Assembly (NCBI GenBank): GCA_934234055.1
Contig: CAKQGY010000006.1
Span: forward strand, 1 to 64,000
Reading direction: 5' to 3'
Origin: an uncultured Alphaproteobacteria bacterium
GTDB lineage: Bacteria; Pseudomonadota; Alphaproteobacteria; CAAHEQ01; UBA3637
DNA length: 64,000 bases
Shown here: positions 41,053 to 50,367 of the stretch, piece by piece
Position numbering within the stretch: position 1 is the stretch's first letter
How the letters are laid out: the number at the start of each line of letters is the position of its first letter
Translations under genes and position numbers: made by a program
Notes under the pieces: model-generated
What the model was told of the DNA's origin: nothing
The model's input: the letters and a program-made list of their open reading frames with translations, nothing else
Database searches by the model: none

Positions 41053-42280
41053 TCAAAAAATACCTGCGGGGTGGAGTGTTAAGAAACTGGGAGAACTAGC
41101 AAACCATGTAAAATATGGTATTGTTGATGGTCCTTTTGGTAGCAATTTAAAAACAGAACATTATCGAGATTCCGGTATACCTGTCATACAAAGCGGTTTT
41201 GTTACCTCTCAGAAATTTTATGCTGAAAAATATCTGTATGTTGATAATGAATTGTTTCAAAAAGAAAAAAGAAGTGCAACTCATGGTAATGATATTATAA
41301 TGGCTAAAATTGGTGCTCATGCTGGTACGGCGGCTATTTTACCTAAGAATCATCCTGAATCCATTTTGGCAGGTAACTGTTTAAAAATAACTATTAATCC
41401 GACACAGGCAAGCAACAGGTTTATATTATTAACTCTTCATACAAAATACAATAAAGATGCTTTTATTGACATAAAATCAACGACAGCGCAACCTGCTATT
41501 AGTATGGAAAATTTAAAAAAATTAAAAGTTCTTCTTCCACCATTACCGGAGCAGGAGAAGATTGCGGAGATATTGGGGACGTGGGATGTGGCTATTGAAA
41601 AATTGTCGGGGCTGATAGAGCAGAAAAAGCTCCTTAAAAAAGGTCTGATGCAAAGACTCTTAACCGGCAAAACTCGCCTTCCTGGCTTCAGCCAGCCATG
41701 GAAAGAAGTAAAGTTGGGCGAAATTTGTAAGTTGGAAACAACTACATCAAAAAGTGCTTTTATTGATGAAAATGGGAAATATTACATTATAGATATGGGG
41801 GCTGTTTCTATGGAAGGTACTTTAATTTCTAGCAAACGAACAAATACATGTGAAGATTTATTAAAGATTAATGATATTGTTATGCCAAAAGACGATATTG
41901 GAGGGGGCAATATTATTGGGAAAACTGCTATTATTAAACAAGAGAACACCTATATTTTAAGTGATCATGTCTTTAAATTAAACATTCATGACTCTGATTC
42001 GAATTTTATTTCTTATTTAGTCAATTCCTATGGATACAATAAATATATGCGTAGAATGTCATGTGGCTCTGCTATTTTGGGATTGTCCAAAAAAGATGTC
42101 GAAAAATGTCTTTTAAACATTCCATCTGACATATCTGAACAACAAGCCATTGCTGATGTTTTATCAACTGCAGATGATGAAATTAACCTGTTGAACCAAA
42201 AATTAGAAGCTATAAAAGAGCAAAAGAAGGGCCTGATGCAACAGCTCCTCACCGGCCAAATCAGAGTGAAAGTGAACTAA
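41039..42280 (+). CDS. hsdS: Type I restriction specificity subunit, two recognition domains
   Basis: 413 aa. Two target-recognition domains (residues ~10-165 and ~220-370), each followed by a helical spacer: LPPLPEQEKIAEILGTWDVA ending GLMQRLLTGKTRLPG, and EQQAIADVLSTADDEIN ending GLMQQLLTGQIRV. The spacers are more GC-rich than the recognition parts and repeat each other, the mosaic pattern produced by domain shuffling. Defines the DNA site of the complex. Confidence 0.93.
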   Translation: MSRNNQKIPAGWSVKKLGELANHVKYGIVDGPFGSNLKTEHYRDSGIPVIQSGFVTSQKFYAEKYLYVDNELFQKEKRSATHGNDIIMAKIGAHAGTAAILPKNHPESILAGNCLKITINPTQASNRFILLTLHTKYNKDAFIDIKSTTAQPAISMENLKKLKVLLPPLPEQEKIAEILGTWDVAIEKLSGLIEQKKLLKKGLMQRLLTGKTRLPGFSQPWKEVKLGEICKLETTTSKSAFIDENGKYYIIDMGAVSMEGTLISSKRTNTCEDLLKINDIVMPKDDIGGGNIIGKTAIIKQENTYILSDHVFKLNIHDSDSNFISYLVNSYGYNKYMRRMSCGSAILGLSKKDVEKCLLNIPSDISEQQAIADVLSTADDEINLLNQKLEAIKEQKKGLMQQLLTGQIRVKVN

Positions 42281-42281
42281 G

Positions 42282-42974
42282 ATGAAAAAATGTTGTTTAA
42301 ATTGTGCTTTTTGCATACGGTGTCAAGATACACAAATCTCTATGCCAGGATATGCTGATAACAAGAAAAAGATAGGGCTTTTGAATGATGAGGAAAGAAA
42401 ACAAGCTGAACATAACGATTATTCGTTTATTGGGGCTAAAAAAAAGACACAGGAGCAATGGAAAAAGAAATATAATGAGCTATGGGATAGAATGAAAAAA
42501 GGTGAATTCAATGATCGCCTTGGGAACGCTCAAACTTTGGAATGGTTGACAATAGCATCTAGCTCACATCCTGCAACTTATCCTTTAGCACAATTATTTG
42601 GAATAGGAGATTGCCCAGATGCTCCTGATGCTGATTATTTATCCTGTTGGCATAATTTGTGGAATTTTAAAGGAAAAGAAAAAGAGCTTCCAACGCTATG
42701 CAAAAAAAACAAATGTCTATTCTTCTATCCATATAATCGAAAGGGAAACAAAAGTTTTGGGGGTTGCGAGAAAGAAAGAGAAGCTTTATTGGCAAAGAGT
42801 CGTTTTACAACTACAAATTGGTTGGTCGTATTAGGAATTTTAGTAACCATTTCGATCTTTGTTATTCAGAAGTGGGACGATGGGCAAATAAACATTCAAC
42901 CAGAAGGTAAGATCGAACAGAAAGTAGTTCAGAAAGCATTACCACAACTATCACAAATTACAAAAAAACCTTAA
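42282..42974 (+). CDS. Membrane-anchored Cys-containing protein between hsdS and hsdR
   Basis: 230 aa. N-terminal metal-binding-like cysteines (CCLNCAFCIRC), a long polar domain with further Cys (GDCPDAPDADYLSCWHN, CKKNKCLFFYPYNRKG), then one transmembrane helix near the C-terminus (WLVVLGILVTISIFVIQ). Starts 1 nt after hsdS. Not recognised; a metal-dependent membrane sensor or unrelated cargo. Confidence 0.62.
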   Translation: MKKCCLNCAFCIRCQDTQISMPGYADNKKKIGLLNDEERKQAEHNDYSFIGAKKKTQEQWKKKYNELWDRMKKGEFNDRLGNAQTLEWLTIASSSHPATYPLAQLFGIGDCPDAPDADYLSCWHNLWNFKGKEKELPTLCKKNKCLFFYPYNRKGNKSFGGCEKEREALLAKSRFTTTNWLVVLGILVTISIFVIQKWDDGQINIQPEGKIEQKVVQKALPQLSQITKKP

Positions 42975-42994
42975 AAGAGTGAAAGTGAGAAAAA

Positions 42995-45900
42995 ATGACA
43001 CAACAATACATTCTTCCAGATTTTGATGAAGCTAGCAGTTCTCAAATCCCAGCGATTTTACAGTTGATAAATCTGGGGTATACCTATATTCCACGTCATG
43101 AAGTTGAAACTCATCGTGATGGGAAAAATCAATATATCTTACGCGATATTGCACATCAAGCCCTACGTGAGATCAATCCGCCAGAAATATCTGACAAAAG
43201 TATTGATGAAGCCTTGTTTGCATTAGAAAAAATTAAGTTGGATGACGGGGTCGTTAAGGCTTCGGAAGACGTGTTTTCTGACTTGTTGGGCGGTCGTGCC
43301 GTCTCAGAAATTATTGAAGGGAAGCGTACTTCTCCACAGCTTAAATTTATTGATTGGAAAGAGCCAAGTAATAATCTTTTCCACGTGGTGGCAGAGTTTG
43401 AACTGGAAGAAGATCAAAATCGCAGACCGGATATTGTCTTGTTTGTTAATGGTATTCCCTTTGCGGTTATTGAAAACAAAAAGGCCTCTGTTTCTGTAGA
43501 TGAAGCTATTACACAGATGATACGTAACCAGAAATACTCCCAAACACCAAAGTTCTTTTTGTTTCCACAAATCTTGATTGCAACCAATGTTAACCAAATT
43601 AAATATGGAACTATGCTAACTCCATTTGAATTCTATTCTGTTTGGAAAGAAAAGGAAGCCCCAAAGGATTATGAAAAAAATGTGTTGGAAAGTGTCAATA
43701 AGCCTGTTGATGTAAAAACTGTGGCTCAAATTGGGGAAGATTTGTTGCGGAGCTCCTATAAGCAAGCAAAAAAACAAACTTTAACAGCACAAGATTATGG
43801 AATTTATAGCTTATTAAAGCCAGAAAGATTATTGGATTTAGTCCGTAATTTCATCATCTATGACAATGGCATAAAGAAAATCACCCGCTATCAACAATAT
43901 TTTGCCATTAAAAAGACGATTGCCAAAATTCAAACAATGAATGAAAATGGTAAAAGACGCGGTGGCTTAATTTGGCATACACAAGGAAGCGGTAAATCTC
44001 TGACGATGGTTATGCTTGTTAAAAATTTGATTGAAACGATTACCAATCCGCGCGTTATTGTTGTGACAGACAGAATAGATTTAGATATTCAAATTCGCGA
44101 TACGTTTGCCGCTTGTAATATTAAAACAGGTGTTCAACAAGCAACATCGTGCTCCGATTTAGTTAAAAAGATTAAATCCAAAACTCTGGATGTTATTACA
44201 ACTTTGGTTCACAAATTTGATAAGCCAACCAATTTTGTAGACGAAGATAACAATATATTTGTTTTAATTGACGAAGCACATCGAACTCAAGGCGGTGATG
44301 CCAATGCAATGATGAATAAAATGTTGCCAAGGGCCTGCCAGATTGCTTTTACAGGGACTCCCTTGATGAAAAAAGTTCCGGCCAGATTGGAAGGAAAAGT
44401 TATTTCTAAATCACAATCAATTCAAAAGTTTGGCGGGTTAATTGATGAATACACAATTTCAGAAGCTGAAAAAGACGGGGCTGTATTACCTCTTATTTAT
44501 CAAGGTCGCTTTGTCGATCAAAAGATTGATAAAATTGCAGATAAATTTTATGAACGATTAGCTTCAAGATTTTCGGAAAGTGAACGTAAAGATTTTGCTA
44601 AAAAATGTATTTCCTCTTCGGTTTTAGAGGAAACATCACAACGTATTGAAATGATTGCTTTGGATGTAAATGATCATTTCTTGAAAAACTTTAAGAATAC
44701 TGGTCTAAAAGGACAGTTGGTTGCTCCGAGTAAGTATGCGGCTGTCATGTTTAAAAAAGCGCTGGAAATGTTGGGGGATATCAACGCAGAAGTCGTTATA
44801 TCTGATACATTAGCCGAGGAAGGTAAAGATGATGTTAACTCACCCCATAAGAAGCTGGTAACTGAATATATGGCCGAACAAAAACACAAATATGGTTCCT
44901 TAGAAAGCAGAGAAAAACAAATCATTCAGGACTATAAGAAAAATCCAGAAGGATGTGAATTACTTATTGTTGTGGACAAACTTTTGACTGGTTTTGATGC
45001 GCCAAGGGATACTGTTTTATATTTGGCTAAGCAGCTTAAAGATCATAATTTATTACAAGCAATTGCTCGTGTTAATCGAGTTTTTGACGGTGATGCCAAT
45101 AAACAAAGTAAAACAGCAGGCTTAATTGTTGATTATTCTAAAAATGCAAAGAACTTAAAAAATGCATTGGAATTGTTTTCAAATTATGCTCCTGAGGACA
45201 TTGAGAATGCCCTCCTTGATACAGAAAGTCAAATTGCACTTTTAAAAAGCATTTATACACGTCTACACGATGTGTTAAAAAATGTTACTGACATTAATAA
45301 TAGTAATGCCTACGTAGAATTTTTAGCAGATAAAGCTCATGAAAAGGAAAAAGAGGCATTCTACGATGATGTTAATAAATTCATTAAACAATTTTCTGCT
45401 TGTTACTCTTTGTATGATTTTCATGATAAAATGGATCAAGATACTTTAGAGATTTACAAAAAAGATCTGAAACGTTTTGTTGAAATCAAAAAAACAACCC
45501 AACTTGTGCTGGCGGAAAAGGTCGATTTTTCAAAATATAAAGACCAAATTATGAAATTACTGGATAAATATGTCAGCGCAGGCGATGTTGAGGTGTTGTC
45601 TAAAGAAATTAGTTTGTCTGATATGCATGAGTTTAATCAATATATTGAAGATGAAAAAAATGGTTTGTCGGATAAATCTAAAGCCGATGCTATTCTGGCG
45701 CAAACAAAGAAGGTTTTAAGAGAACGCTATGAACTTCAAGATGAGGTCTTCTATGGAAAGTTTAGTGAGTTTATTGAAAAGCTTCTAAATAACTTAAAAA
45801 TTGCAAAAAAAGAAGATTTGGCCTCTCTACTAAGTCAGGCAAAAGAAATACAAAAAAAAGTGAGTGATTATGAAGATAATGATATTCCTCAAAATATGAG

Positions 45901-46177
45901 AAACGCCAAAGTATATCATCCTTTTTATCGAAATATTCAAAAGTTTTTTACAACAACCGGAGACGCTTATACACAAATTATTGAACATATCGTTGGCTTA
46001 ATAAAATCTTCAAAAGTGGTAGATTTCCAAAATAATTTGAATGTAAAAAGAAAGATTTTTAATGAGCTGGAAGATTATTTGTTTGATGAAGTAGACGAAA
46101 AATTGTCTGCAGATACAATTGAACAAATTACAAAAACTGCTTGGAATATTGCGGTTCAAAATAAGGATATGCTCTAG
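42995..46177 (+). CDS. hsdR: Type I restriction endonuclease subunit
   Basis: 1060 aa. N-terminal nuclease core at ~residue 144 (RPDIVLFVNGIPFAVIENKK, the D ... E-x-K triad); DNA translocase with Walker A HTQGSGKSLTM (~residue 331), DEAH box (~425), AFTGTPL and the motif VI segment LLQAIARVNRVF. A helical C-terminal region binds the methylase. Cuts unmodified DNA at a distance after ATP-driven translocation. All key residues present, so likely active. Confidence 0.97.
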   Translation: MTQQYILPDFDEASSSQIPAILQLINLGYTYIPRHEVETHRDGKNQYILRDIAHQALREINPPEISDKSIDEALFALEKIKLDDGVVKASEDVFSDLLGGRAVSEIIEGKRTSPQLKFIDWKEPSNNLFHVVAEFELEEDQNRRPDIVLFVNGIPFAVIENKKASVSVDEAITQMIRNQKYSQTPKFFLFPQILIATNVNQIKYGTMLTPFEFYSVWKEKEAPKDYEKNVLESVNKPVDVKTVAQIGEDLLRSSYKQAKKQTLTAQDYGIYSLLKPERLLDLVRNFIIYDNGIKKITRYQQYFAIKKTIAKIQTMNENGKRRGGLIWHTQGSGKSLTMVMLVKNLIETITNPRVIVVTDRIDLDIQIRDTFAACNIKTGVQQATSCSDLVKKIKSKTLDVITTLVHKFDKPTNFVDEDNNIFVLIDEAHRTQGGDANAMMNKMLPRACQIAFTGTPLMKKVPARLEGKVISKSQSIQKFGGLIDEYTISEAEKDGAVLPLIYQGRFVDQKIDKIADKFYERLASRFSESERKDFAKKCISSSVLEETSQRIEMIALDVNDHFLKNFKNTGLKGQLVAPSKYAAVMFKKALEMLGDINAEVVISDTLAEEGKDDVNSPHKKLVTEYMAEQKHKYGSLESREKQIIQDYKKNPEGCELLIVVDKLLTGFDAPRDTVLYLAKQLKDHNLLQAIARVNRVFDGDANKQSKTAGLIVDYSKNAKNLKNALELFSNYAPEDIENALLDTESQIALLKSIYTRLHDVLKNVTDINNSNAYVEFLADKAHEKEKEAFYDDVNKFIKQFSACYSLYDFHDKMDQDTLEIYKKDLKRFVEIKKTTQLVLAEKVDFSKYKDQIMKLLDKYVSAGDVEVLSKEISLSDMHEFNQYIEDEKNGLSDKSKADAILAQTKKVLRERYELQDEVFYGKFSEFIEKLLNNLKIAKKEDLASLLSQAKEIQKKVSDYEDNDIPQNMRNAKVYHPFYRNIQKFFTTTGDAYTQIIEHIVGLIKSSKVVDFQNNLNVKRKIFNELEDYLFDEVDEKLSADTIEQITKTAWNIAVQNKDML

Positions 46178-46852
46178 ATGATTGATATTAAGGTTGTTAA
46201 AGAAAAACGCAAATCTCTAGCAGTGGAAGTTTATCCTAATTTTACTGTTCTAGTAAAATCACCAGAACAAGCAAAAGATTTTGAAATCAAAGATTTTATT
46301 AAGAGAAAAACAACCTGGATTGAAAAACAATTAAATTATTTTAAACAGTTCAATATGCCTGAAGATAAAGTCTATGAATCTGGTAGTTCGGCGCTATATT
46401 TAGGACGTCAATATCAGGTCATTATTGAGAAATCACCATTGTGCAATATTATAAAGGTTCTAAACAATAAAATTTATATTTTAACTCCCTCACCGCAAAA
46501 ATTGGATGAAATTAATCATGCTTTGCAAAATTGGTTTATAAGGCGTGGTGAAACTATTTTTAATGAACGTCTGAATTTTTGCATGAAAGCATTTCCTGAT
46601 TTAAAGATGCCAAAATTAAAAATAAGAAAACTTAATAAGCGCTGGGGCAGTTATTTAAAAAAACATGAAATTGTTCTTAATCCAGCTTTAATTAAAGCTA
46701 GTAAACAATCTATTGATTATGTTATTTATCATGAGCTTTGTCATGCATATTACTCAAATCATACAGATGAATTTTATAATCTTCTTTCTCTTAAGATGCC
46801 TAACTGGGAAAAGATAAAAGAGAAAATGGAGTTAAAATTATTAAGTTATTAG
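46178..46852 (+). CDS. YgjP/DUF45-type zinc metallopeptidase
   Basis: 224 aa, starting directly at the hsdR stop. Zinc site HELCHAYYSNHTDEFY (HExxH-like with Leu-Cys in the middle, plus downstream His/Glu), preceded by KRWGSYLKKHEIVLNPALIK, as in the family RWGS motif. DUF45 proteins often accompany type I restriction operons (recollection). Substrate unknown. Confidence 0.88.
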   Translation: MIDIKVVKEKRKSLAVEVYPNFTVLVKSPEQAKDFEIKDFIKRKTTWIEKQLNYFKQFNMPEDKVYESGSSALYLGRQYQVIIEKSPLCNIIKVLNNKIYILTPSPQKLDEINHALQNWFIRRGETIFNERLNFCMKAFPDLKMPKLKIRKLNKRWGSYLKKHEIVLNPALIKASKQSIDYVIYHELCHAYYSNHTDEFYNLLSLKMPNWEKIKEKMELKLLSY

Positions 46853-46862
46853 GGACGTTCTC

Positions 46863-47336
46863 ATGATTAAAGTTCTATTCGTATGTCTTGGTAATATTTG
46901 TCGGTCGCCGATGGCGGAATTTGTGATGAAGCAAATGGTTGCTGAAAAAGGTCTGGCGGATCAGTTTGAAATTGCCTCTGCCGCTACAGAAGGTTATAAC
47001 GAAATGGTTCATGAGGTGCTGGATTATCGAGCGGCGGATATGATGAAACAAATGAAAGTCCCTTTTACTCAACATTACTCGCGTCAGATCCGCAAGTCTG
47101 ACTGTGATAAATTTGACTATATTTTAGCGATGGATGATAACAACGTGCGGGACATTTTAGATATCGTTGGCGAGGATAAAGATCATAAAGTGCATCGCCT
47201 GCTGGACTTCACCCAAAATCCACGACCGGTTAAGGACCCCTGGTACACCGGCAACTTTGATGAGGCCTATTGGGATATTTATGAGGGGTGCCAAGCATTT
47301 TTAGAGTATTTACAAGGGGGTAAAAATGTGGCCTAA
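46863..47336 (+). CDS. Low-molecular-weight protein tyrosine phosphatase
   Basis: 157 aa. N-terminal P-loop VCLGNICRSPMAE, with the catalytic Cys and Arg of C-x5-R-S, and the general acid loop DPWYTG near the end. The usual YDR-type start is changed to IKVLF. Cytoplasmic phosphatase for tyrosine or arginine phosphate. GC content is higher than in the neighbours, so it may have a separate origin. It overlaps the next gene by 11 nt. Confidence 0.93.
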   Translation: MIKVLFVCLGNICRSPMAEFVMKQMVAEKGLADQFEIASAATEGYNEMVHEVLDYRAADMMKQMKVPFTQHYSRQIRKSDCDKFDYILAMDDNNVRDILDIVGEDKDHKVHRLLDFTQNPRPVKDPWYTGNFDEAYWDIYEGCQAFLEYLQGGKNVA

Positions 47337-48081
47337 AATAAATTTTATTCCCCTAATTAAACAAGCTCTTATAAGTATAGAAAATAAAGAATTTAAAAGA
47401 ACCAATAGCACCGCTCTTTTATCCCTTAGAGTTTTGTCTGGAGCAATTTTTGCGCTTTGTCGGGATGCTGTTTCTTTATTGGAAAATAATCATATATTTA
47501 CCGCTTGTTCATTAACCTGCCAAGCAATTGAAGCTCAAATACAACTCTTATGCTTAGATAAACAGTATGATACTAATGGTAAAGATTATTATGAATTTGC
47601 ATTTGTGGAACAACTAAGGAGTCTACCACTTAATCCTCACTGGAAAGAAAAAACTTTGCAACGAATGCAACATTATAATTGCGAGAGATTTTATAATGGA
47701 AAAGGTAAAGATACTGCCGATATTAATAGCTATTACAAAAATTGGTATCGTTCCTTTGCTAACAGCATCAAAGGTCTTAGTAATATTGCTTTTCCCCATT
47801 TTAAGGAAATATTTCATACCCAAGGAATTAGCTTCCTTGAAGAAGATTTAAATATTGATCTGCTTTACGAAAATTACCAAACTCTTTGCTCTTTTAAACA
47901 TTTATCACCTTTTATTGTGGGCGATACATTTTTAGTACAAGGCAAATTATTTGAAGAACAAAAATTGAATCATAAGGAAGTAGCCTTGATGGGAATTTAT
48001 ACGGCTTTACTTTCCGTAATATTGGTACTCAATAGACATGATGAACAAATTCCTATTGAAGGTTGTTTATTTAATAGATGA
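47326..48081 (+). CDS. Unknown helical protein at the island end
   Basis: 251 aa, mostly helical. The segment RVLSGAIFALCRDAVSLLEN, then TACSLTCQAIEAQIQLLCL, resembles in layout DUF5677-type proteins of defence islands (weak). The Cys-rich centre has no clear metal motif. Overlaps the phosphatase gene by 11 nt, so the two are co-translated. Confidence 0.6.
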   Translation: MWPKINFIPLIKQALISIENKEFKRTNSTALLSLRVLSGAIFALCRDAVSLLENNHIFTACSLTCQAIEAQIQLLCLDKQYDTNGKDYYEFAFVEQLRSLPLNPHWKEKTLQRMQHYNCERFYNGKGKDTADINSYYKNWYRSFANSIKGLSNIAFPHFKEIFHTQGISFLEEDLNIDLLYENYQTLCSFKHLSPFIVGDTFLVQGKLFEEQKLNHKEVALMGIYTALLSVILVLNRHDEQIPIEGCLFNR

Positions 48082-48265
48082 TGTTTGGAATATGCCTTAA
48101 GGCGCAGAGAATTATCAGTTTAATCACTGCATATTTTGTAGAGAAAATTGTAAGTACCCAAGAAAGTTCAACTTGAGTGGCGGTTTTTAGTTTTTTTATT
48201 ATTTTCAATACGGTTAAAAGCGTCGGTAAGATGATTTGCACCGTGAGTTTAAGTTGTTTTTCCAT
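48071..48265 (-). CDS. Small hydrophobic protein
   Basis: 64 aa from ATG 48265 behind GAAAGGAGA. A basic, hydrophobic N-terminal half (LTVQIILPTLLTVLKIIKKL) and a second hydrophobic segment (YAVIKLIILCALRHI). Overlaps the 3' end of the opposite gene by 11 nt. Could be a small membrane protein or type I-like toxin; no antisense RNA was recognised. Confidence 0.5.
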   Translation of the reverse strand: MEKQLKLTVQIILPTLLTVLKIIKKLKTATQVELSWVLTIFSTKYAVIKLIILCALRHIPNIIY

Positions 48266-48470
48266 GTGTTCTCCTTTCAATTGATCGCATCACCATACAT
48301 GCTCTTATTTTCAGATTTATCAACTTATATTTTTAAAAGGCGTATTTTTGATGATAAGCAACACTATTTTTACATACAAGTCATCTGTAAAAGGGGCCAA
48401 AAGTAAATAAATATATGCTAGTTTCCGTAGAAAATGAAAAAATCTCCACCAAATTAAGATTCAGCCCGTT
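48266..48470. other. Intergenic region at the right island edge, with a hairpin
   Basis: AGCCCG-ttttaga-CGGGCT followed by CTTTTT at 48463-48487 is a plus-strand terminator that overlaps the end of the next minus-strand gene. Nothing else recognised apart from the CTCCACCA octamer at 48444. Confidence 0.5.
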
Positions 48471-48788
48471 TTAGACGGGCTCTTTTTGTGTCTGAAACTG
48501 GGTATCTGTTTCCAGCACATCGGTATATTTTTCCTTGTCCCGCATTACATACGCCGCATATGAACATTCCGGAATGATTTTTACCCGGGCTCGGCGTGCT
48601 TGTTTAATCACCGTTTCTACCAGATGGCGTGCGATTCCCTGTCCGCCGTATTCGGGATTGACCTTGGTGTGGTTGATAATCCAGTTGCTGGCTGTGGTCT
48701 GATAGGTGCATACCCCGATAACCGTGTCGTTGTCATAGGCGGCACTTCTGTGCCGTTCGGCTTCAAATACGATTTTTATGTCTTGCAT
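48471..48788 (-). CDS. GNAT-like N-acetyltransferase (short, PF14542 type)
   Basis: 105 aa. IINHTKVNPEYGGQGIARHL carries the acetyl-CoA loop (Q/R-x-x-G-x-G/A), and IIPECSYAAYVMR is the conserved end of the short YjdJ-type family. GGAGGAAAA before ATG 48788. Fourth gene of the minus-strand operon, 55 nt behind the dehydratase. Could acetylate the peptide product or provide protection (inference). Confidence 0.82.
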   Translation of the reverse strand: MQDIKIVFEAERHRSAAYDNDTVIGVCTYQTTASNWIINHTKVNPEYGGQGIARHLVETVIKQARRARVKIIPECSYAAYVMRDKEKYTDVLETDTQFQTQKEPV

Positions 48789-48843
48789 TTTTTCCTCCTG
48801 TTTTCAGAATATCGGATAGCGAATCAAAAGTCAAATAAAAATA

Positions 48844-50367
48844 TTACCCTTGAAGTGCAAGAGACAGCTGTTTGATCCTTTGCTCAATAAACTCCTGATT
48901 TTGAAGGCTGTTTACCTTGCGCTTGATCCAAAAATAAGAAGTGTGCCGAAAATAATTCGGCACCACGATTTGCCTGTGCCGGTCGTATAAATGCCGGGAA
49001 TGAAGGCGATTATAGAAAACCGGGATATTGCCGTAAGGAATAAATTGTTTCTCGTAAGCGGCTATTTCAGGGTTTATATTTTCAGTATTTTCCGTCAAAA
49101 AATGCGCAAATTTTTTGTTGGCGGGGTGAAGATACTTGGAAATCAGCCAGACATAGTAAAGCGTTGGCCGAATAATTTGCCGCGCGGGCAGGTTGCTCTT
49201 TTTTAACAAACCTAATAAATCCGGTGTTTTTTGGCGGATCAGGGTATAGCCCTCTTGTAATCCCGAAATCATATCCGGTAAAAACTTGTTTAAGGGAATA
49301 GCGCGCTGTGCGGGGAATGATTTGTCGGCTTTGTTTTTAAGCAACTGACGATAATCAAAGGAAATGCGGTCGGTGTTGTCATGCTCAATATAGGGCATAT
49401 AGGGAAAATACGACAACTGATTTTTGGCACGCAACAGCGGTTGATAAGGCACACTTTTATCTTGGGCCGGGATCAGGCCGGTGAAGTCCAAGTCAAAATA
49501 GGTCGTTATTTTGGTGGCAAAATAACTTAAATTCGTGAAGAGTGTTTCGGTATCAATCGGCACAAAGTGATAGTTTTGTGCCACGACAAAATTTTCGGCA
49601 TGACCGTCGGAATAATTGAGCATATCACAAACAGACAACAATAACCCAAAATGATAGTAAAGTTTTTTGAACTCATTGATTTTATTGAATTTAGATTGCT
49701 GTATATATTCGGCCCAATGATAAGTCGGTCCGGGTAAAATACGGGGCAGGCAGGGGCACTTTGGTTCTGGAAAAACGGTTTTGAAAATCCGTGCCAGCAA
49801 TAAATCCGATTGAGCAGACTTGGGTTTATAAACAACTTTGTTTCCGTTGCAAAACGAGACAATGATGACGGTGCCTTGGAAATTATGCCTGTCTGAAAAA
49901 GAAAAGTCCAGGTGGCGGATACGATTCGGCTTGCCGAAAAAGAACAGACCGATTTTGTTAAAATCCCGATTTAATCGTCGTAAAAAGGTATCAAATGCCC
50001 GTATTTCACAGATCATCAATTGCCGCAGGCACGCCAATTGTTTGGCATATTTTTGTTCAATCCGAACGGCTCCTCGTTGCCATTTTTGATCCGGGGTCAG
50101 GAAAAAATCGGCATACCGTTCGCGAGGTGTTTTGCCGGATAGCCGCTTGCTTTGACAATGTATTTCCTGAATAATAAAGGGAGTAAAGAAAGTGTCAATG
50201 ACTTCATAGATTGCCCGTGTCAACTGGTCCTGGATTTGTCGGGGATTCTCAAAAATGTGAGCCATCGCCTGAACGCGCCGATAAACAGGATCCAAAGAAA
50301 GGTGGGTCAACTCAAAAAATAATGCAGGCCTGAGACCTGCATTATTCGTAACATGCCAGCGTGTCAT
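48844..50367 (-). CDS. Stand-alone LanM-type lanthipeptide dehydratase (DUF4135), no cyclase domain
   Basis: 507 aa. The whole length matches the N-terminal dehydratase of class II lanthipeptide synthetases. Phosphorylation residues by comparison with CylM: Lys181 (VVYKPKS), Asp254, His256 and Asn259 (SDGHAENF), Asp272 (PIDTETL). Elimination residues: Arg396 and Thr402 (ARQIIRPTLYY), six apart as in CylM. A normal LanM goes on for ~400-500 aa with a zinc LanC cyclase; here the protein stops at ~507. It would dehydrate Ser/Thr to Dha/Dhb via phosphorylation. ATG 50367 overlaps the stop of the Cys/Ser-rich peptide gene by 4 nt, so they are coupled. Confidence 0.85.
   Translation of the reverse strand: MTRWHVTNNAGLRPALFFELTHLSLDPVYRRVQAMAHIFENPRQIQDQLTRAIYEVIDTFFTPFIIQEIHCQSKRLSGKTPRERYADFFLTPDQKWQRGAVRIEQKYAKQLACLRQLMICEIRAFDTFLRRLNRDFNKIGLFFFGKPNRIRHLDFSFSDRHNFQGTVIIVSFCNGNKVVYKPKSAQSDLLLARIFKTVFPEPKCPCLPRILPGPTYHWAEYIQQSKFNKINEFKKLYYHFGLLLSVCDMLNYSDGHAENFVVAQNYHFVPIDTETLFTNLSYFATKITTYFDLDFTGLIPAQDKSVPYQPLLRAKNQLSYFPYMPYIEHDNTDRISFDYRQLLKNKADKSFPAQRAIPLNKFLPDMISGLQEGYTLIRQKTPDLLGLLKKSNLPARQIIRPTLYYVWLISKYLHPANKKFAHFLTENTENINPEIAAYEKQFIPYGNIPVFYNRLHSRHLYDRHRQIVVPNYFRHTSYFWIKRKVNSLQNQEFIEQRIKQLSLALQG

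Larger units (their letters stand above)
32405..48470. mobile_element. AT-rich genomic island at tRNA-Ala
   Basis: Base composition drops sharply from the flanking core. Content is typical of an accessory island: nuclease-like gene, duplicated small-gene modules, the 3' remnant of a serine recombinase, a phage-type replication gene and a type I restriction-modification operon. No intact integrase is present, so it appears immobile now. The right edge near 48.4 kb is set by composition; an 8-bp CTCCACCA at 48444 repeats the tRNA end at 32361-32368, but that is short enough to be chance. Confidence 0.6.
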
